From NCBI RefSeq assembly GCF_029892515.1, contig NZ_JARXVF010000012.1, forward strand, positions 36,442 to 100,441: a stretch of DNA of 64,000 nucleotides, read 5' to 3'. Made by a program: the position numbers and the translations under genes. The DNA comes from Pseudaminobacter soli (ex Li et al. 2025) (GTDB taxonomy: Bacteria > Pseudomonadota > Alphaproteobacteria > Rhizobiales > Rhizobiaceae). Below the pieces are notes generated by a model that made no database searches, was not told the origin of the DNA, and saw only the letters and a list, made by a program, of their open reading frames with translations. This document shows positions 16,810 to 25,849 of the stretch, piece after piece; within the stretch, counting starts at the first letter, position 1; each line of letters opens with the position of its first letter.

Positions 16810-17469
16810 GTGACGCAATTGCTCCGCACGCCTGCAAGTTCGTCAGGGGATACATCCCTGTTGCTGGCGATGAAGGCCATTGCACCGGACGGTGTTCGGG
16901 TCGGATGCCGGACTATACGCGATGGGGACGAAACCCATCTGCTCCCCGAAGAAGCTCGCTCCATTCCGACGCGCCGTCTGGAAATGCGGCGGGCGAGCGG
17001 TGCAGCCAGATGGGTCGCGCGCGGGCTGCTTGCGGATTTCAGGATAAACGACTTCGCCATCCTGCGCGAGCCATCCGGCGCGCCGGTCTGGCCCATGGGC
17101 ATCACGGGTTCGCTAGCTCACGACGACGAAATGGCCGTCGCAGCGGTGGCGCCCGTCTCTCAGATCAGGTCGCTCGGCATCGACGTCGAGCCTGCCGAGC
17201 CCCTCTCGGACGATATTTCCGCGCTCGTGACCATCGATGCGGATGTGGCGAGTGTAGCGATAGATCCGCGGCTCGCCGGTCGCCTTCTCTTTTCCGCGAA
17301 AGAGGCGGTCTACAAAGCGGTGTACCCGCTGGATCGCGAGGTCCTGGGCTATGAAGACATCGCCGTAGACCTGACCACCGGCTACGCCACGACGAGGACG
17401 GGCCGCAGGGCCTGGCTCACCTACTGCGTGTCCCCGCGCATCATCGTATTGGCCCTTGTATCCGCCTGA
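16810..17469 (+). CDS. 4'-phosphopantetheinyl transferase (EntD/Sfp type)
   Basis: A 219-residue transferase that moves phosphopantetheine from CoA to a carrier-protein serine. Signatures are GSLAHDDEMAVAAVA (the CoA-binding region), LGIDVEPAE near residue 120, and LLFSAKEAVYKAVYP near residue 160, which supply the Mg-binding Asp/Glu and the Lys. It starts at GTG 16810, 11 bp after the GNAT gene, so it is in the same operon. Its obvious client is Ser597 of the upstream synthetase. Confidence 0.92.
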   Translation: MTQLLRTPASSSGDTSLLLAMKAIAPDGVRVGCRTIRDGDETHLLPEEARSIPTRRLEMRRASGAARWVARGLLADFRINDFAILREPSGAPVWPMGITGSLAHDDEMAVAAVAPVSQIRSLGIDVEPAEPLSDDISALVTIDADVASVAIDPRLAGRLLFSAKEAVYKAVYPLDREVLGYEDIAVDLTTGYATTRTGRRAWLTYCVSPRIIVLALVSA

Positions 17470-17587
17470 CTGGCTCCGACGTCGCGCCGCCACTTACGGG
17501 CCACGCAGTTGTCATATTGAGCGGCGATTCCCGTGCTAGTCCTGCGTTTTTCGGATATAGCCGATATCGTCAGGACAGGAGGTCTAT

Positions 17588-18448
17588 ATGAGTGCTGCTT
17601 GCACGGAAGGCGTGGATACTGGCTTCGTAGCCTTAGGCGCGGCGAAGGTCGCCTTTCTGGGCATCGTGCAGGGGATCACCGAACTGATGCCGATTTCCTC
17701 CACCGCGCATATGCGGCTGGTGCCGGCGCTGCTCGGCTGGCAGGATCCCGGTTCGGCCTTCTCGGCGGCGATGCAGCTTGCCGCCCTCAGCGCCGTGCTC
17801 TGTTACTTCTGGACGGACATCCGCTCCATTGCGGGCGGATCGATCGCCGCCATACGGACCGGGGATTGGTTCTCGCCGAAGTTTCGCCTTGCGGTAGGTG
17901 TCGTGCTGGGCACGGTGCCGATCGTGATCGCAGGCCTGCTGCTTGCGCCGCTGCTCAATCGTTGCGACAGCCCACTGCGGACCCTGCCGGTGATCGGCAT
18001 CTCTTGCCTAGTCATGGGCGGCCTCCTCGCCATCGCCGAACTGGCAGCCCGGCATGAGCGCCGGGTCGAGGACATGCGCCTGCGCGACGCGCTGATCGTC
18101 GGACTTGCCCAGGTGGGCGCGCTTATTCCCGGCGTCTCGCGCTCGGGTTCGACCCTCACGGCAGCGCTGTGCCGCAGCTTCACCCGCGAGGAAGCCGCAA
18201 AGTTCTCGTTCCTGCTCGGTATTCCCGCCATCGCGCTGGCCGGGGTGCATGAGATTGGCACCCTTGTTCATGCTCATCTCGATCTGCAGGGCTGGATGAT
18301 CCTGCTGGTCGGCCTGGTTGCCGGTGCCCTGTCGTCCTTTGCGGCGCTCTGGGTCCTGATGCGCATTCTTGAGCGCTTCTCGGCCTGGCCCTTCATCTTC
18401 TACCGCGTCCTGCTCGGCGCGATCGTGCTGTGGGTCGCCTTCAGCTAA
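17588..18448 (+). CDS. uppP: Undecaprenyl-diphosphatase UppP
   Basis: A 286-residue polytopic protein of the BacA/UppP family, which dephosphorylates undecaprenyl diphosphate so the lipid carrier can be reused. Both signature motifs are present: QGITELMPISSTAHMRL near residue 30 and IPGVSRSGSTL near residue 179. AGGAGGT lies just upstream of ATG 17588. It is separated from the phosphopantetheinyl transferase by 118 bp, so it may have its own promoter. A family link to cationic-peptide or bacitracin tolerance makes its place beside the Pls-like operon suggestive, not proven. Confidence 0.92.
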   Translation: MSAACTEGVDTGFVALGAAKVAFLGIVQGITELMPISSTAHMRLVPALLGWQDPGSAFSAAMQLAALSAVLCYFWTDIRSIAGGSIAAIRTGDWFSPKFRLAVGVVLGTVPIVIAGLLLAPLLNRCDSPLRTLPVIGISCLVMGGLLAIAELAARHERRVEDMRLRDALIVGLAQVGALIPGVSRSGSTLTAALCRSFTREEAAKFSFLLGIPAIALAGVHEIGTLVHAHLDLQGWMILLVGLVAGALSSFAALWVLMRILERFSAWPFIFYRVLLGAIVLWVAFS

Positions 18449-18464
18449 GCACAGCTAGCTTCAT

Positions 18465-18496
18465 CCAACCGGCGCCGTCGGAACGCCGCCGGTCGG
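18465..18496. terminator. Bidirectional hairpin between uppP and ade
   Basis: An inverted repeat CCAACCGGCG / CGCCGGTCGG (one mismatch, 12-base loop) between two convergent genes. No long T tract follows on either strand. Confidence 0.4.
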
Positions 18497-18506
18497 ATCA
18501 ACAAGA

Positions 18507-20303
18507 TCAGGCAATGATGACGTCGGTCTTGGCGAACTTCGTCACGTCGATCAGGCCCATGTCGGAAATCCGCAGTTCCGGAATGACGACAAGCGCCAGC
18601 AGCGAGTGCTGCATATAGGCGTTGTTCAGCTCGCAACCGCATTCGCGCATGGCTTCGACCAGTCGCCCTGCCTTCACAGCCACCGCTTCCGCGCGCTCGT
18701 CGGACATCAGCCCGGCAACCGGCAATTCGACCAGCGCAAGCTCCCTGCCCTCGGAGATCATGACGATGCCGCCGCCGACTTCCTGCAGGCGGTTTGCCGC
18801 CTGCGCCATATCGGCCTTGTTGGTGCCCACCACGATCATGTGGTGGCTGTCATGGGCCACGGTCGAGGCCATGGCGCAGTCCTTCGTGTAGCCGAAGCCG
18901 GAGACGAAGGCGTTCACCACCTCGCCCGTAGCGCGATGACGCTCGACCAGCGCGATCTGGCAGACGTCGTTGACGCGATCCATCTGCACCAGTCCGTTTT
19001 CGACCTGCAACTTGCGCTCCAGTGCCTTGGTCGGCGCCTGGTTTTCCACCACGCCGATCACGCGCACATTCACCTCGGATGCGCCCGGAGCAGCGATGTC
19101 GAAATCGGTGGCGGTCAGCTTCTTGCCGAGCTTCACCGTATTCTTGGCGCTGTCCGGATAGTCGTAAGCCGGAATGTCGGTGGAAAGCTTGCCGCCTTCC
19201 GCCAACAGCTTGCCGCGCGCGAACACCATTTCGATCGGCAGTTCTGCGAGGTGCGAGGTGATGATGAGATCGGCGCGACGGCCCGGTGCGATCGACCCAA
19301 GCTCGCGCTCGAGCCCGAAATGCTGGGCGGTGTTTAGTGTCGCCATCTGGATTGCCGTAATCGGCTTCAGGCCCTGCGCGATGGCATGGCGCACCACGCG
19401 GTTCATGTGGCCGTCATTGACCAGCGTGCCGGAATGGCTGTCGTCGGTGCAGAGCACGAAATTGCGCGAGTCGACGCCGCGTTCGGTAATCGCTTTCACC
19501 TGAGCGGCAACGTCGTACCAGGCCGAGCCAAGGCGCAGCATGGCGCGCATGCCCTGCCGGACGCGGGCAATGGCATCGTCCACCGTGGTGCCTTCGTGGT
19601 CGTCGGCCGGCCCGCCGGCAGCATAGGCATGGAAGGCGCGGCCGAGATCCGGCGAGGCGTAGTGCCCTCCCACCGTCAGGCGAGCGGCCTGCGTGGCAGA
19701 GATTTCGGCCGTCATCTTGGGATCGTTGGAGGCGACGCCGGGGAAGTTCATCATCTCGCCGAGGCCGATGATGTTGGGCCAGCTCAGCGCCTGCCGCACG
19801 TCATCGGCGCTGAGTTCCGCGCCCGCTCGCTCCAGCCCCGGAGCGCTTGGCACGCAGCTCGGTACCTGCACGAGAATGTTGATGGGCAGGCTCTGCGCCT
19901 CGTCATTCATCAGCTTCACGCCGGCAAGGCCGAGCACGTTGGCGATCTCGTGCGGATCGATGAACATGGAGGTGGTGCCGTGCGGAATGACGGCGCGGGC
20001 GAACTCGGTCACCGTGACCAGGCCGCTTTCGACATGCATGTGGGCGTCGCACAGGCCCGGCACGAGATAGCGCCCGGCGGCATCGACAACTTGCGTGCCC
20101 TCGCCGATCGTATGGCTGGCGTCCGGCCCGACATAGGCGAAGCGACCGGCGGAGACGGCGATATCGGTGTTGGGCACGATCTCGCCGGAATAGACATTGA
20201 CCCACCGGCCATTGCGGATCACCAGATCGGCCGGCGTGCGCCCCATCGCCACGTCGACCAGACGCGGGGCGGTTTCAAACCATGGCTGCAGCATATCCTG
20301 CAT
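18507..20303 (-). CDS. ade: Adenine deaminase, paralogue 1
   Basis: A 598-residue amidohydrolase that deaminates adenine to hypoxanthine. It has the Ade-type HMHVES metal motif near residue 87, GTTSMFIDPHEIANVLG, LCTDDSHSGTLV near residue 290, and the C-terminal half typical of the Ade family (DSHHMIVVGTNKADM, QEVGGGIVMI). Length matches the family. It is the distal gene of a minus-strand unit with the purine permease and a second Ade paralogue. A hairpin separates it from the permease, so its expression may be lower or independent. Confidence 0.9.
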   Translation of the reverse strand: MQDMLQPWFETAPRLVDVAMGRTPADLVIRNGRWVNVYSGEIVPNTDIAVSAGRFAYVGPDASHTIGEGTQVVDAAGRYLVPGLCDAHMHVESGLVTVTEFARAVIPHGTTSMFIDPHEIANVLGLAGVKLMNDEAQSLPINILVQVPSCVPSAPGLERAGAELSADDVRQALSWPNIIGLGEMMNFPGVASNDPKMTAEISATQAARLTVGGHYASPDLGRAFHAYAAGGPADDHEGTTVDDAIARVRQGMRAMLRLGSAWYDVAAQVKAITERGVDSRNFVLCTDDSHSGTLVNDGHMNRVVRHAIAQGLKPITAIQMATLNTAQHFGLERELGSIAPGRRADLIITSHLAELPIEMVFARGKLLAEGGKLSTDIPAYDYPDSAKNTVKLGKKLTATDFDIAAPGASEVNVRVIGVVENQAPTKALERKLQVENGLVQMDRVNDVCQIALVERHRATGEVVNAFVSGFGYTKDCAMASTVAHDSHHMIVVGTNKADMAQAANRLQEVGGGIVMISEGRELALVELPVAGLMSDERAEAVAVKAGRLVEAMRECGCELNNAYMQHSLLALVVIPELRISDMGLIDVTKFAKTDVIIA

Positions 20304-20327
20304 GTCCTTTCAATTTTCGGATACAAT

Positions 20328-20360
20328 AAGGGCGGGCATCGCCAACGCGACCCCGCCCTT
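20328..20360 (-). terminator. Hairpin between purine permease and ade
   Basis: Arms AAGGGCGGG and CCCGCCCTT with a 15-base loop lie in the 62-bp gap downstream of the permease on the minus strand. A weak TTATTGTAT tail follows. It may act as a partial terminator or an mRNA-stabilising stem. Confidence 0.45.
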
Positions 20361-20365
20361 CGTGG

Positions 20366-21769
20366 TCAGTATTGGACCTGCATCACCAGGATGGCGGCGA
20401 GCAGCGCCACGAACCACATGACCGGCTTCACCTCGCGCGCCTTGCCGGCCACCAGCTTCAGCACGACAAAGCCGATGATCGCGAGCGACAGGCCGAGCGT
20501 GATGGAGAAGGTGAGCGGGATCAGCACGATCGCCAGGAAGGCGGGGATGGCATCCTCGATGCTCGACCAGTTGATGCGGCCCATGGGCTCGGACATGAAC
20601 AGGCCGGTCAGGATCAGCACCGGTGCGGTGGCGATCGCCGGTACCAGCGAGAGCAGCGGCGACAGGAACAGGAAGGGCAGGAACAGGAGGCCGGAGACGA
20701 GAGCCACCAGGCCTGTGCGTCCACCCTGCTGGATGCCCGCGCCCGATTCCAGATAGACGGTTGCAGGGCTGGTGCCAAGCGGTGCCGAGATCAGCGCGGC
20801 GACGGCATCGACATGCATCGATTCCTTCACGTTGCGCGGCATGCCGTCCTCGTCCTTGAGGTTGGCGGCTTCAGCCAGACCGAGGAACGTCGACAGCGCC
20901 TCGACGAAATTCGTGAACAGGAACACGAAGATAAACGGCGCATAGGCAACCTGCAGCGCGCCCATCACGTCGATTTTGCCGACGAAGCTGAAGTCCGGCG
21001 CGGCCAAAAGCCCATCCCAGTTGACCAGCGTGTGCAGGTCCGGCGTATCCGGCCAGAAGGCGCTGCCATCGCCCCACAAGCGGCCGATCGGAATGGCAAG
21101 CAGCGTGGTGATGACCATGCCGGCCATCATGGCGCCGGGCACGCGGCGCACCACCAGCGCAACGGTGATGATGAAGCCCGCGATGAAGGTCATCGTGACG
21201 GGGTTGAAGTTTGTCAGCCCGACGATCGTGTCGGGGTTGGAGACGATGAACTTGGCATTCTCCAGGCCGATCAGCGCGATGAACAAGCCGATGCCGCAGG
21301 CAATGCCGTAGCGCAGGTCGGCAGGGATAGCTTCGATGACCGCCGTGCGCAGGTTGAGAAGGGCGAGGATCGTGAACAGAACGCCGGCCCAGAGAACGCA
21401 ACCCAGTGCGATTTCGAGCGGCACCTTGGCGCCGATCACCATCGTGTAGGCGAACAGCGCGTTGATGCCCATGCCGGGTGCCACGAGAATCGGGCTGCGC
21501 GCATAGAGCCCCATGGCACAGCTGCCGATGAAGCTTACGAGAACGGTCGCGGTCACGCCGGCCGAGAACGGAATCCCGGCGTGCTGCAGAATCGAAGGGT
21601 TGACGACGATGACGTACGATGCCGCCAAGAACGTCGTCAGACCTGCAAGAATCTCGGTGCGGACCGTCGATCCGTACCGGCTGACTTCAAAAAAACGGTC
21701 GAGAAAGCCGTGAAGCCAGGATTGTTCCTGGCTTCGAGCGCTCACCGCAACATTCGACTGATAGTTCAT
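20366..21769 (-). CDS. NCS2/AzgA-type purine permease
   Basis: A 467-residue inner-membrane transporter with 12-14 hydrophobic segments, of the AzgA branch of nucleobase-cation symporters (adenine, guanine, hypoxanthine). Typical regions are TEILAGLTTFLAASYVIVVN, GMGINALFAYTMV, and FVEALSTFLGLAEAANLKDEDG followed by STPATVYLESGAGI-like sequence. ATG at 21769 is the start because GGGAGGAG precedes it; an ATG 12 bases earlier overlaps that site. It lies between two adenine deaminases, which fits adenine import. Confidence 0.92.
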   Translation of the reverse strand: MNYQSNVAVSARSQEQSWLHGFLDRFFEVSRYGSTVRTEILAGLTTFLAASYVIVVNPSILQHAGIPFSAGVTATVLVSFIGSCAMGLYARSPILVAPGMGINALFAYTMVIGAKVPLEIALGCVLWAGVLFTILALLNLRTAVIEAIPADLRYGIACGIGLFIALIGLENAKFIVSNPDTIVGLTNFNPVTMTFIAGFIITVALVVRRVPGAMMAGMVITTLLAIPIGRLWGDGSAFWPDTPDLHTLVNWDGLLAAPDFSFVGKIDVMGALQVAYAPFIFVFLFTNFVEALSTFLGLAEAANLKDEDGMPRNVKESMHVDAVAALISAPLGTSPATVYLESGAGIQQGGRTGLVALVSGLLFLPFLFLSPLLSLVPAIATAPVLILTGLFMSEPMGRINWSSIEDAIPAFLAIVLIPLTFSITLGLSLAIIGFVVLKLVAGKAREVKPVMWFVALLAAILVMQVQY

Positions 21770-21813
21770 TTCTCCTCCCATTAGTGAACTTCATCGAGTT
21801 GGGCAACAGGTGC

Positions 21814-23613
21814 CTACTCCGCTGCGGCGGCCCTGCCCTCGCCGATCCCCTCGAGAAGCGGCGAGATGATCTTGAGATTGACGCAGTCCACAACGCCGAG
21901 ATCGGTGATCGCATAGTCTGGAATCGCGGTGATCTGCAGCACGAACATATACATGAACGGCCACGGCAAATCACAGCCCAGAGTGCGCGCAGCGTCGTCG
22001 AGCCGGGTTTCCAGCTCGGCCATCTCCTGCGGGTCGATGTCGGAGACGATGCCGCCGATCGGCAGGTGCAGGAATTCTATGACCTTGCCATCCTTCACCA
22101 CCACCTGGCCGCCATTGTTGGCGATGAGGTGGTTGATGGCGACGGCCATGTCCTCGGGATTGGCGCCAATACAGATGATGTTGTTGTCGTCCGGCGCGGT
22201 GGAGCTGGCGATAGCGCCCGTCTTCAGGCTGAAGCCGCTAGTGAAAGCGACCGGGCGATTCTGCGTCTTGCCATAACGCTCGACAACGGTGACGTACTGG
22301 ACGTTCTGGTCGAGATCGGCCAGCACCTTGCCGTCCTTGACGGGCAGCTTCACGTCGCGGCGCGTGCGTACGAAGATCTTTTCCGGCGTGACTGCGATGG
22401 CCAGCACATCGGCGGTGTCGCCGCTGCCGGTGTAGGGCACAACGATGTCGTTGGCGCTGACCGGCTTCACTTTCACCGACTTCAGCAACCCCTCGCTGCG
22501 GGCCGGAGGCGTCAGTTTCACCGCCATCTTGCCGTCGCGCGCGGCAACCGCGCCATTGGCGATGACGGCCTCGATACCGAAATTACGCAGGTCGTCGACA
22601 ATCAGGATGTCGGCAATGCGGCCGGGCGAGATCGAGCCGACCTTGTGGTCAATGCGCAGCGCCTCGGCGCCGTTGATGGTCGCCATCTGGATCGCCGCCA
22701 TCGGCGAGATGCCCATGGCGATCGCCATGCGCACCATGTTGTCGAGATGACCACGCGAAAGGATGTCGCTCGCCACCACGTCGTCGGTGCAGAAGCTGAT
22801 GCGGCGCAGCGCCTTCACGCCCATTTCGGTGACGATGCGCAGATTGTCGTTGAGGAAGTGCGAGATGGAAGATTCGCGCACCACGACATGCATGCCGGCG
22901 CGCAGCTTCTCCAGCATTTCCTCGGGCGTGTAGCTTTCATGGTCGGCGCGCACGCCCGACTGCATGTAGCCGTTGAGGCGCGCGCCGCGCGTCATCGGGC
23001 AGCAGCCGAGCACCGGCAGGCGGCTCGCCTCGCCGATCTCCAGCGCCTTGAGCACGTCCGCGTCCTCTTCCTGGATGAACTCGCGAACCGTTTCCCAAAT
23101 GCCGACGCATTCTGGCCAGTGATGCGTGGCCAGATGGTCTTCGGGGCCGAAATAATGGCCGACGGTCGAACGCGGCATCGTGTAGGGCGTCTTGCACGGC
23201 GCGCCCCAGAACACTTTCAGTGGCGTCTGCTTGGCTTCGTCCAAAAATTCGCGCGCCGCCGCCGGGCCGCCCACGACGATGATCTGGTCGAGGCCAGAAA
23301 CGATGGAAGTAGTGCCAAGCGGCACCACGGCCTTGGCGAAGCTGGTCAGCGAAAGCTTCGAGCATTCGACATGCAAGTGGCCGTCGATCATGCCGGGGGC
23401 GAGATATTTGCCGGTGGCGTCGACGATCTTCGTGTCAGGTCCAATGTGGTCGGAAATGTCGCCCACCGCGATGATGCGCTCGCCATAGATCGCGATGTCG
23501 GCCTGATAGATTTCTTCCGATACGACACTCACCAACCGCCCGCCGCGGATTGCCAGCGTGGCCTTGGCCTCCTTGCCCGATGCCGCACGAATGAATTCCC
23601 GAATATCCGTCAC
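21814..23613 (-). CDS. Adenine deaminase, paralogue 2
   Basis: A 599-residue Ade-family amidohydrolase. Motifs are DGHLHVECS near residue 74, GTTSIVSGLDQI, FCTDDVVASDILSRGH near residue 283, and PDDNNIICIGANPEDMA in the C-terminal half. It is only distantly similar to paralogue 1: for example the DPHEIANV stretch is replaced by SGLDQI. It may therefore act on another purine or related ring. The frame stays open upstream, but GTG at 23613 with AGGGAGA in front matches the family start. Confidence 0.88.
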   Translation of the reverse strand: MTDIREFIRAASGKEAKATLAIRGGRLVSVVSEEIYQADIAIYGERIIAVGDISDHIGPDTKIVDATGKYLAPGMIDGHLHVECSKLSLTSFAKAVVPLGTTSIVSGLDQIIVVGGPAAAREFLDEAKQTPLKVFWGAPCKTPYTMPRSTVGHYFGPEDHLATHHWPECVGIWETVREFIQEEDADVLKALEIGEASRLPVLGCCPMTRGARLNGYMQSGVRADHESYTPEEMLEKLRAGMHVVVRESSISHFLNDNLRIVTEMGVKALRRISFCTDDVVASDILSRGHLDNMVRMAIAMGISPMAAIQMATINGAEALRIDHKVGSISPGRIADILIVDDLRNFGIEAVIANGAVAARDGKMAVKLTPPARSEGLLKSVKVKPVSANDIVVPYTGSGDTADVLAIAVTPEKIFVRTRRDVKLPVKDGKVLADLDQNVQYVTVVERYGKTQNRPVAFTSGFSLKTGAIASSTAPDDNNIICIGANPEDMAVAINHLIANNGGQVVVKDGKVIEFLHLPIGGIVSDIDPQEMAELETRLDDAARTLGCDLPWPFMYMFVLQITAIPDYAITDLGVVDCVNLKIISPLLEGIGEGRAAAAE

Positions 23614-23734
23614 TGAGAGTCTCCCTAGTTTGGCCGGGAGTATTTCGACTGCGGATCGTTTGCACAACTGGCCGAAATTGGATATTTGTCGGACAGATCG
23701 TCCAACTTCTTGAACGAATGGAGGGCCTCTCCAC
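23614..23734. promoter_or_regulatory. Divergent promoter region, LysR / purine genes
   Basis: The 121-bp gap between the divergent LysR gene and the purine operon. It must carry both promoters and the probable LysR operator. No single T-N11-A site stands out clearly. Confidence 0.45.
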
Positions 23735-24673
23735 ATGGACCTTTCCGTCATCGATTGCTTCGTGAAGGTTGCCGACGCGCGCTCCATCTCGGCCGCAGCG
23801 CGACTGCATCGCCTGCCTAAATCCACGCTGAGCCACAGGATCAGGCAGCTGGAAGACGAGTTCGGCGTCGAGCTCTTCGTGCGCGAGGGGCACAACCTGC
23901 ACGTCACAGACGCCGGCTCCGAATTGCTGCGCCATGCCAGGCGTATCCAGGCAAGCTGCGACGACGCCGCGACCGCGATGGCCGAGATGCGCCAGGAGGT
24001 TGCGGGCACGCTGCGCGTCGGCTCCACCGGCGAATTCGGCACCACGATCACGTCGGAGCTGCTCTACGCCTTCCGCCAGCAATACCCCCAGGTTGCGCTC
24101 GACGTGATGTTCCTGACTTCGCGTCAGCCTTTCACCGATGTCACGGAAATGGCACTGGACGGCATCTTCCACTGGGGCGAACCGTCGGACGTCGACTATA
24201 TCAGCCGGCGGCTGGCAACGGCCTCATACGGCCTTTATGCAAGCCCGGCCTATCTGGCCCGCCACGGCACGCCGCAGACGCCTGACGATCTTGCGACCCA
24301 TCGCGGCCTGATCTTCCGCCAGCCGACCCGGCCGCAATCCTGGTATCTCGCAAAAGACGAACGCTCGGAGGTGGATGTCCTGCCCCCCGTCACCTGCACG
24401 GCCAACGACTACTGGACGCTCAAATACTTTGCCGTGGCCGGCGAAGGTGTAGCCTATCTCCCCGGCTTCTTCGTCGAGACCGAGTGCCAGAGCGATCTCC
24501 TGGTTCCCGTATTGCCGCAATGGCGTTCGCCCGAGACGGCGATCAACCTCATCTATTCGCGAAGGCGGCACGTTTCCCGCCGTTTCAAGGCATTCGTGGA
24601 GTTCTGCGTCGAGTTCTATCGTGGGCGGGAGAACAAGCGCATTCCAAGGTACTATGTGGAGAAGGTGGGGTAA
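23735..24673 (+). CDS. LysR-family regulator, purine locus
   Basis: A 312-residue LysR regulator. The N-terminal winged helix covers residues 1-60 (SISAAARLHRLPKSTLSHRI RQLEDEFG region), followed by a linker helix and a type-2 periplasmic-binding-like effector domain. It is divergent from the deaminase-permease genes by 121 bp, the usual layout for autoregulation and control of the neighbour. The effector is probably a purine or a product of the pathway, by inference. Confidence 0.88.
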   Translation: MDLSVIDCFVKVADARSISAAARLHRLPKSTLSHRIRQLEDEFGVELFVREGHNLHVTDAGSELLRHARRIQASCDDAATAMAEMRQEVAGTLRVGSTGEFGTTITSELLYAFRQQYPQVALDVMFLTSRQPFTDVTEMALDGIFHWGEPSDVDYISRRLATASYGLYASPAYLARHGTPQTPDDLATHRGLIFRQPTRPQSWYLAKDERSEVDVLPPVTCTANDYWTLKYFAVAGEGVAYLPGFFVETECQSDLLVPVLPQWRSPETAINLIYSRRRHVSRRFKAFVEFCVEFYRGRENKRIPRYYVEKVG

Positions 24674-24928
24674 GACAAACTACGTCGAATGCAGCAGTCA
24701 CGACATGTTGAGGCACCGTCTCCGTTGTGACTTTTTTGAATGACAGCCGAGGAAATCTCGGCATGTTCTAGGCCGCGGCATCTTATTAGAGCCTGCGGCA
24801 TATTGGCGACAGCGCGTTACCACACGCGCGCTCGGTTCTTTCTCTAGTACATCCGCGCCATATCAAGCTATAATGCCTCTGGCTTTCCTGCGGGGACGGT
24901 GTCTCCGGGATCGCCGGAGGAAGCGAGG

Positions 24929-25789
24929 ATGGCCATTGCGCTTGTGCTCGTTCTGGTCGTAGTTGGCTCAGTTCTTTTCCATGTGCTGAGCCCCTGGTGG
25001 TCGACGCCGATAGCTTCCAACTGGAGCTATATCGACAATACTCTTGTCATAACTTTCTGGATCACCGGAACTGTCTTCACTGCAGTTGTGCTGTTCATGG
25101 CCTATTGCGTCTACCGTTTCCGCCACAAGGAAGGGGCCAAGGCGGACTACGCGCCTGAAAACCGGAAACTTGAATCCTGGCTGACGATCGTTACGGCAGT
25201 TGGCGTGGCAGCGTTGCTGGCGCCTGGGCTCGTCGTCTGGAGCCACTTCATCACCGTCCCCAAGGATGCCACCGAAGTGGAGGTCGTCGCCCAGCAATGG
25301 CAGTGGAACTTCCGCCTGCCGGGCGTTGACGGCAAGCTTGGCACATCGAACACCCGTCTGGTCAGCGCCGACAACCCGCTCGGCATCAATCCCGACGACC
25401 CAGACAACAAGAACAACATCATCGTTATCGCAGCAGACCTGCATCTGCCGATCGGCAAGCCGGTCAATATGGTGATGCGCTCGATCGACGTTCTGCATGA
25501 TTTCTACGTGCCGGAGTTCCGCGCCCGCATGGACCTGGTGCCCGGCATGGTCACCCATTTCTGGTTTACGCCGACCAGGACCGGAACATTCGAAGTGCTG
25601 TGCGCCAAGCTTTGCGGTGTCGGCCACGCCTTCATGCGCGGTGTCGTGAAGGTAGATACCGAGCAGGACTACCAGGCATGGCTGCAACAACAGCAAACCT
25701 TTGCCCAGATGACCGCCGCCGCGCAGAAGACCGGGGCGCTCGAGCACCCGGCAGGATCGACAAACGAGGTGGCGGCAAAGGCGAACTAG
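24929..25789 (+). CDS. coxM: Cytochrome c oxidase subunit II (CoxM-like)
   Basis: A 286-residue subunit II with two membrane helices and a periplasmic CuA domain. CuA ligands are present: VLHDFYVPEF and CAKLCGVGHAFM, giving His, two Cys, His and Met. The usual acidic residue between the cysteines (CxExC) is Lys here, so the carbonyl ligand position is kept but the acidic side chain is lost. QQWQWNF is the aromatic electron-entry stretch. ATG at 24929 is chosen for its GGAGGAAGCGAGG leader; GTG at 24899 is an alternative. First gene of a five-gene oxidase operon. Confidence 0.9.
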   Translation: MAIALVLVLVVVGSVLFHVLSPWWSTPIASNWSYIDNTLVITFWITGTVFTAVVLFMAYCVYRFRHKEGAKADYAPENRKLESWLTIVTAVGVAALLAPGLVVWSHFITVPKDATEVEVVAQQWQWNFRLPGVDGKLGTSNTRLVSADNPLGINPDDPDNKNNIIVIAADLHLPIGKPVNMVMRSIDVLHDFYVPEFRARMDLVPGMVTHFWFTPTRTGTFEVLCAKLCGVGHAFMRGVVKVDTEQDYQAWLQQQQTFAQMTAAAQKTGALEHPAGSTNEVAAKAN

Positions 25790-25849
25790 CCGTGTCGGCC
25801 GAGAGGCGGCCGCGCCGGAAGCAGGATCGCGACAACGAAGAGGTGTTCA

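Noticed and set aside
21770..21781. Earlier ATG of the purine permease
   Set aside because: It lies inside the GGGAGGAG ribosome binding site of the ATG at 21769.
21784..23616. Long plus-strand open frame across adenine deaminase paralogue 2
   Set aside because: It is an antisense shadow; the minus strand carries a complete Ade-family protein.
23614..24051. Upstream extension of adenine deaminase paralogue 2
   Set aside because: It would run through the divergent promoter and the LysR gene; the extra residues do not match the family, and a GTG with a good ribosome site sits at the family start.
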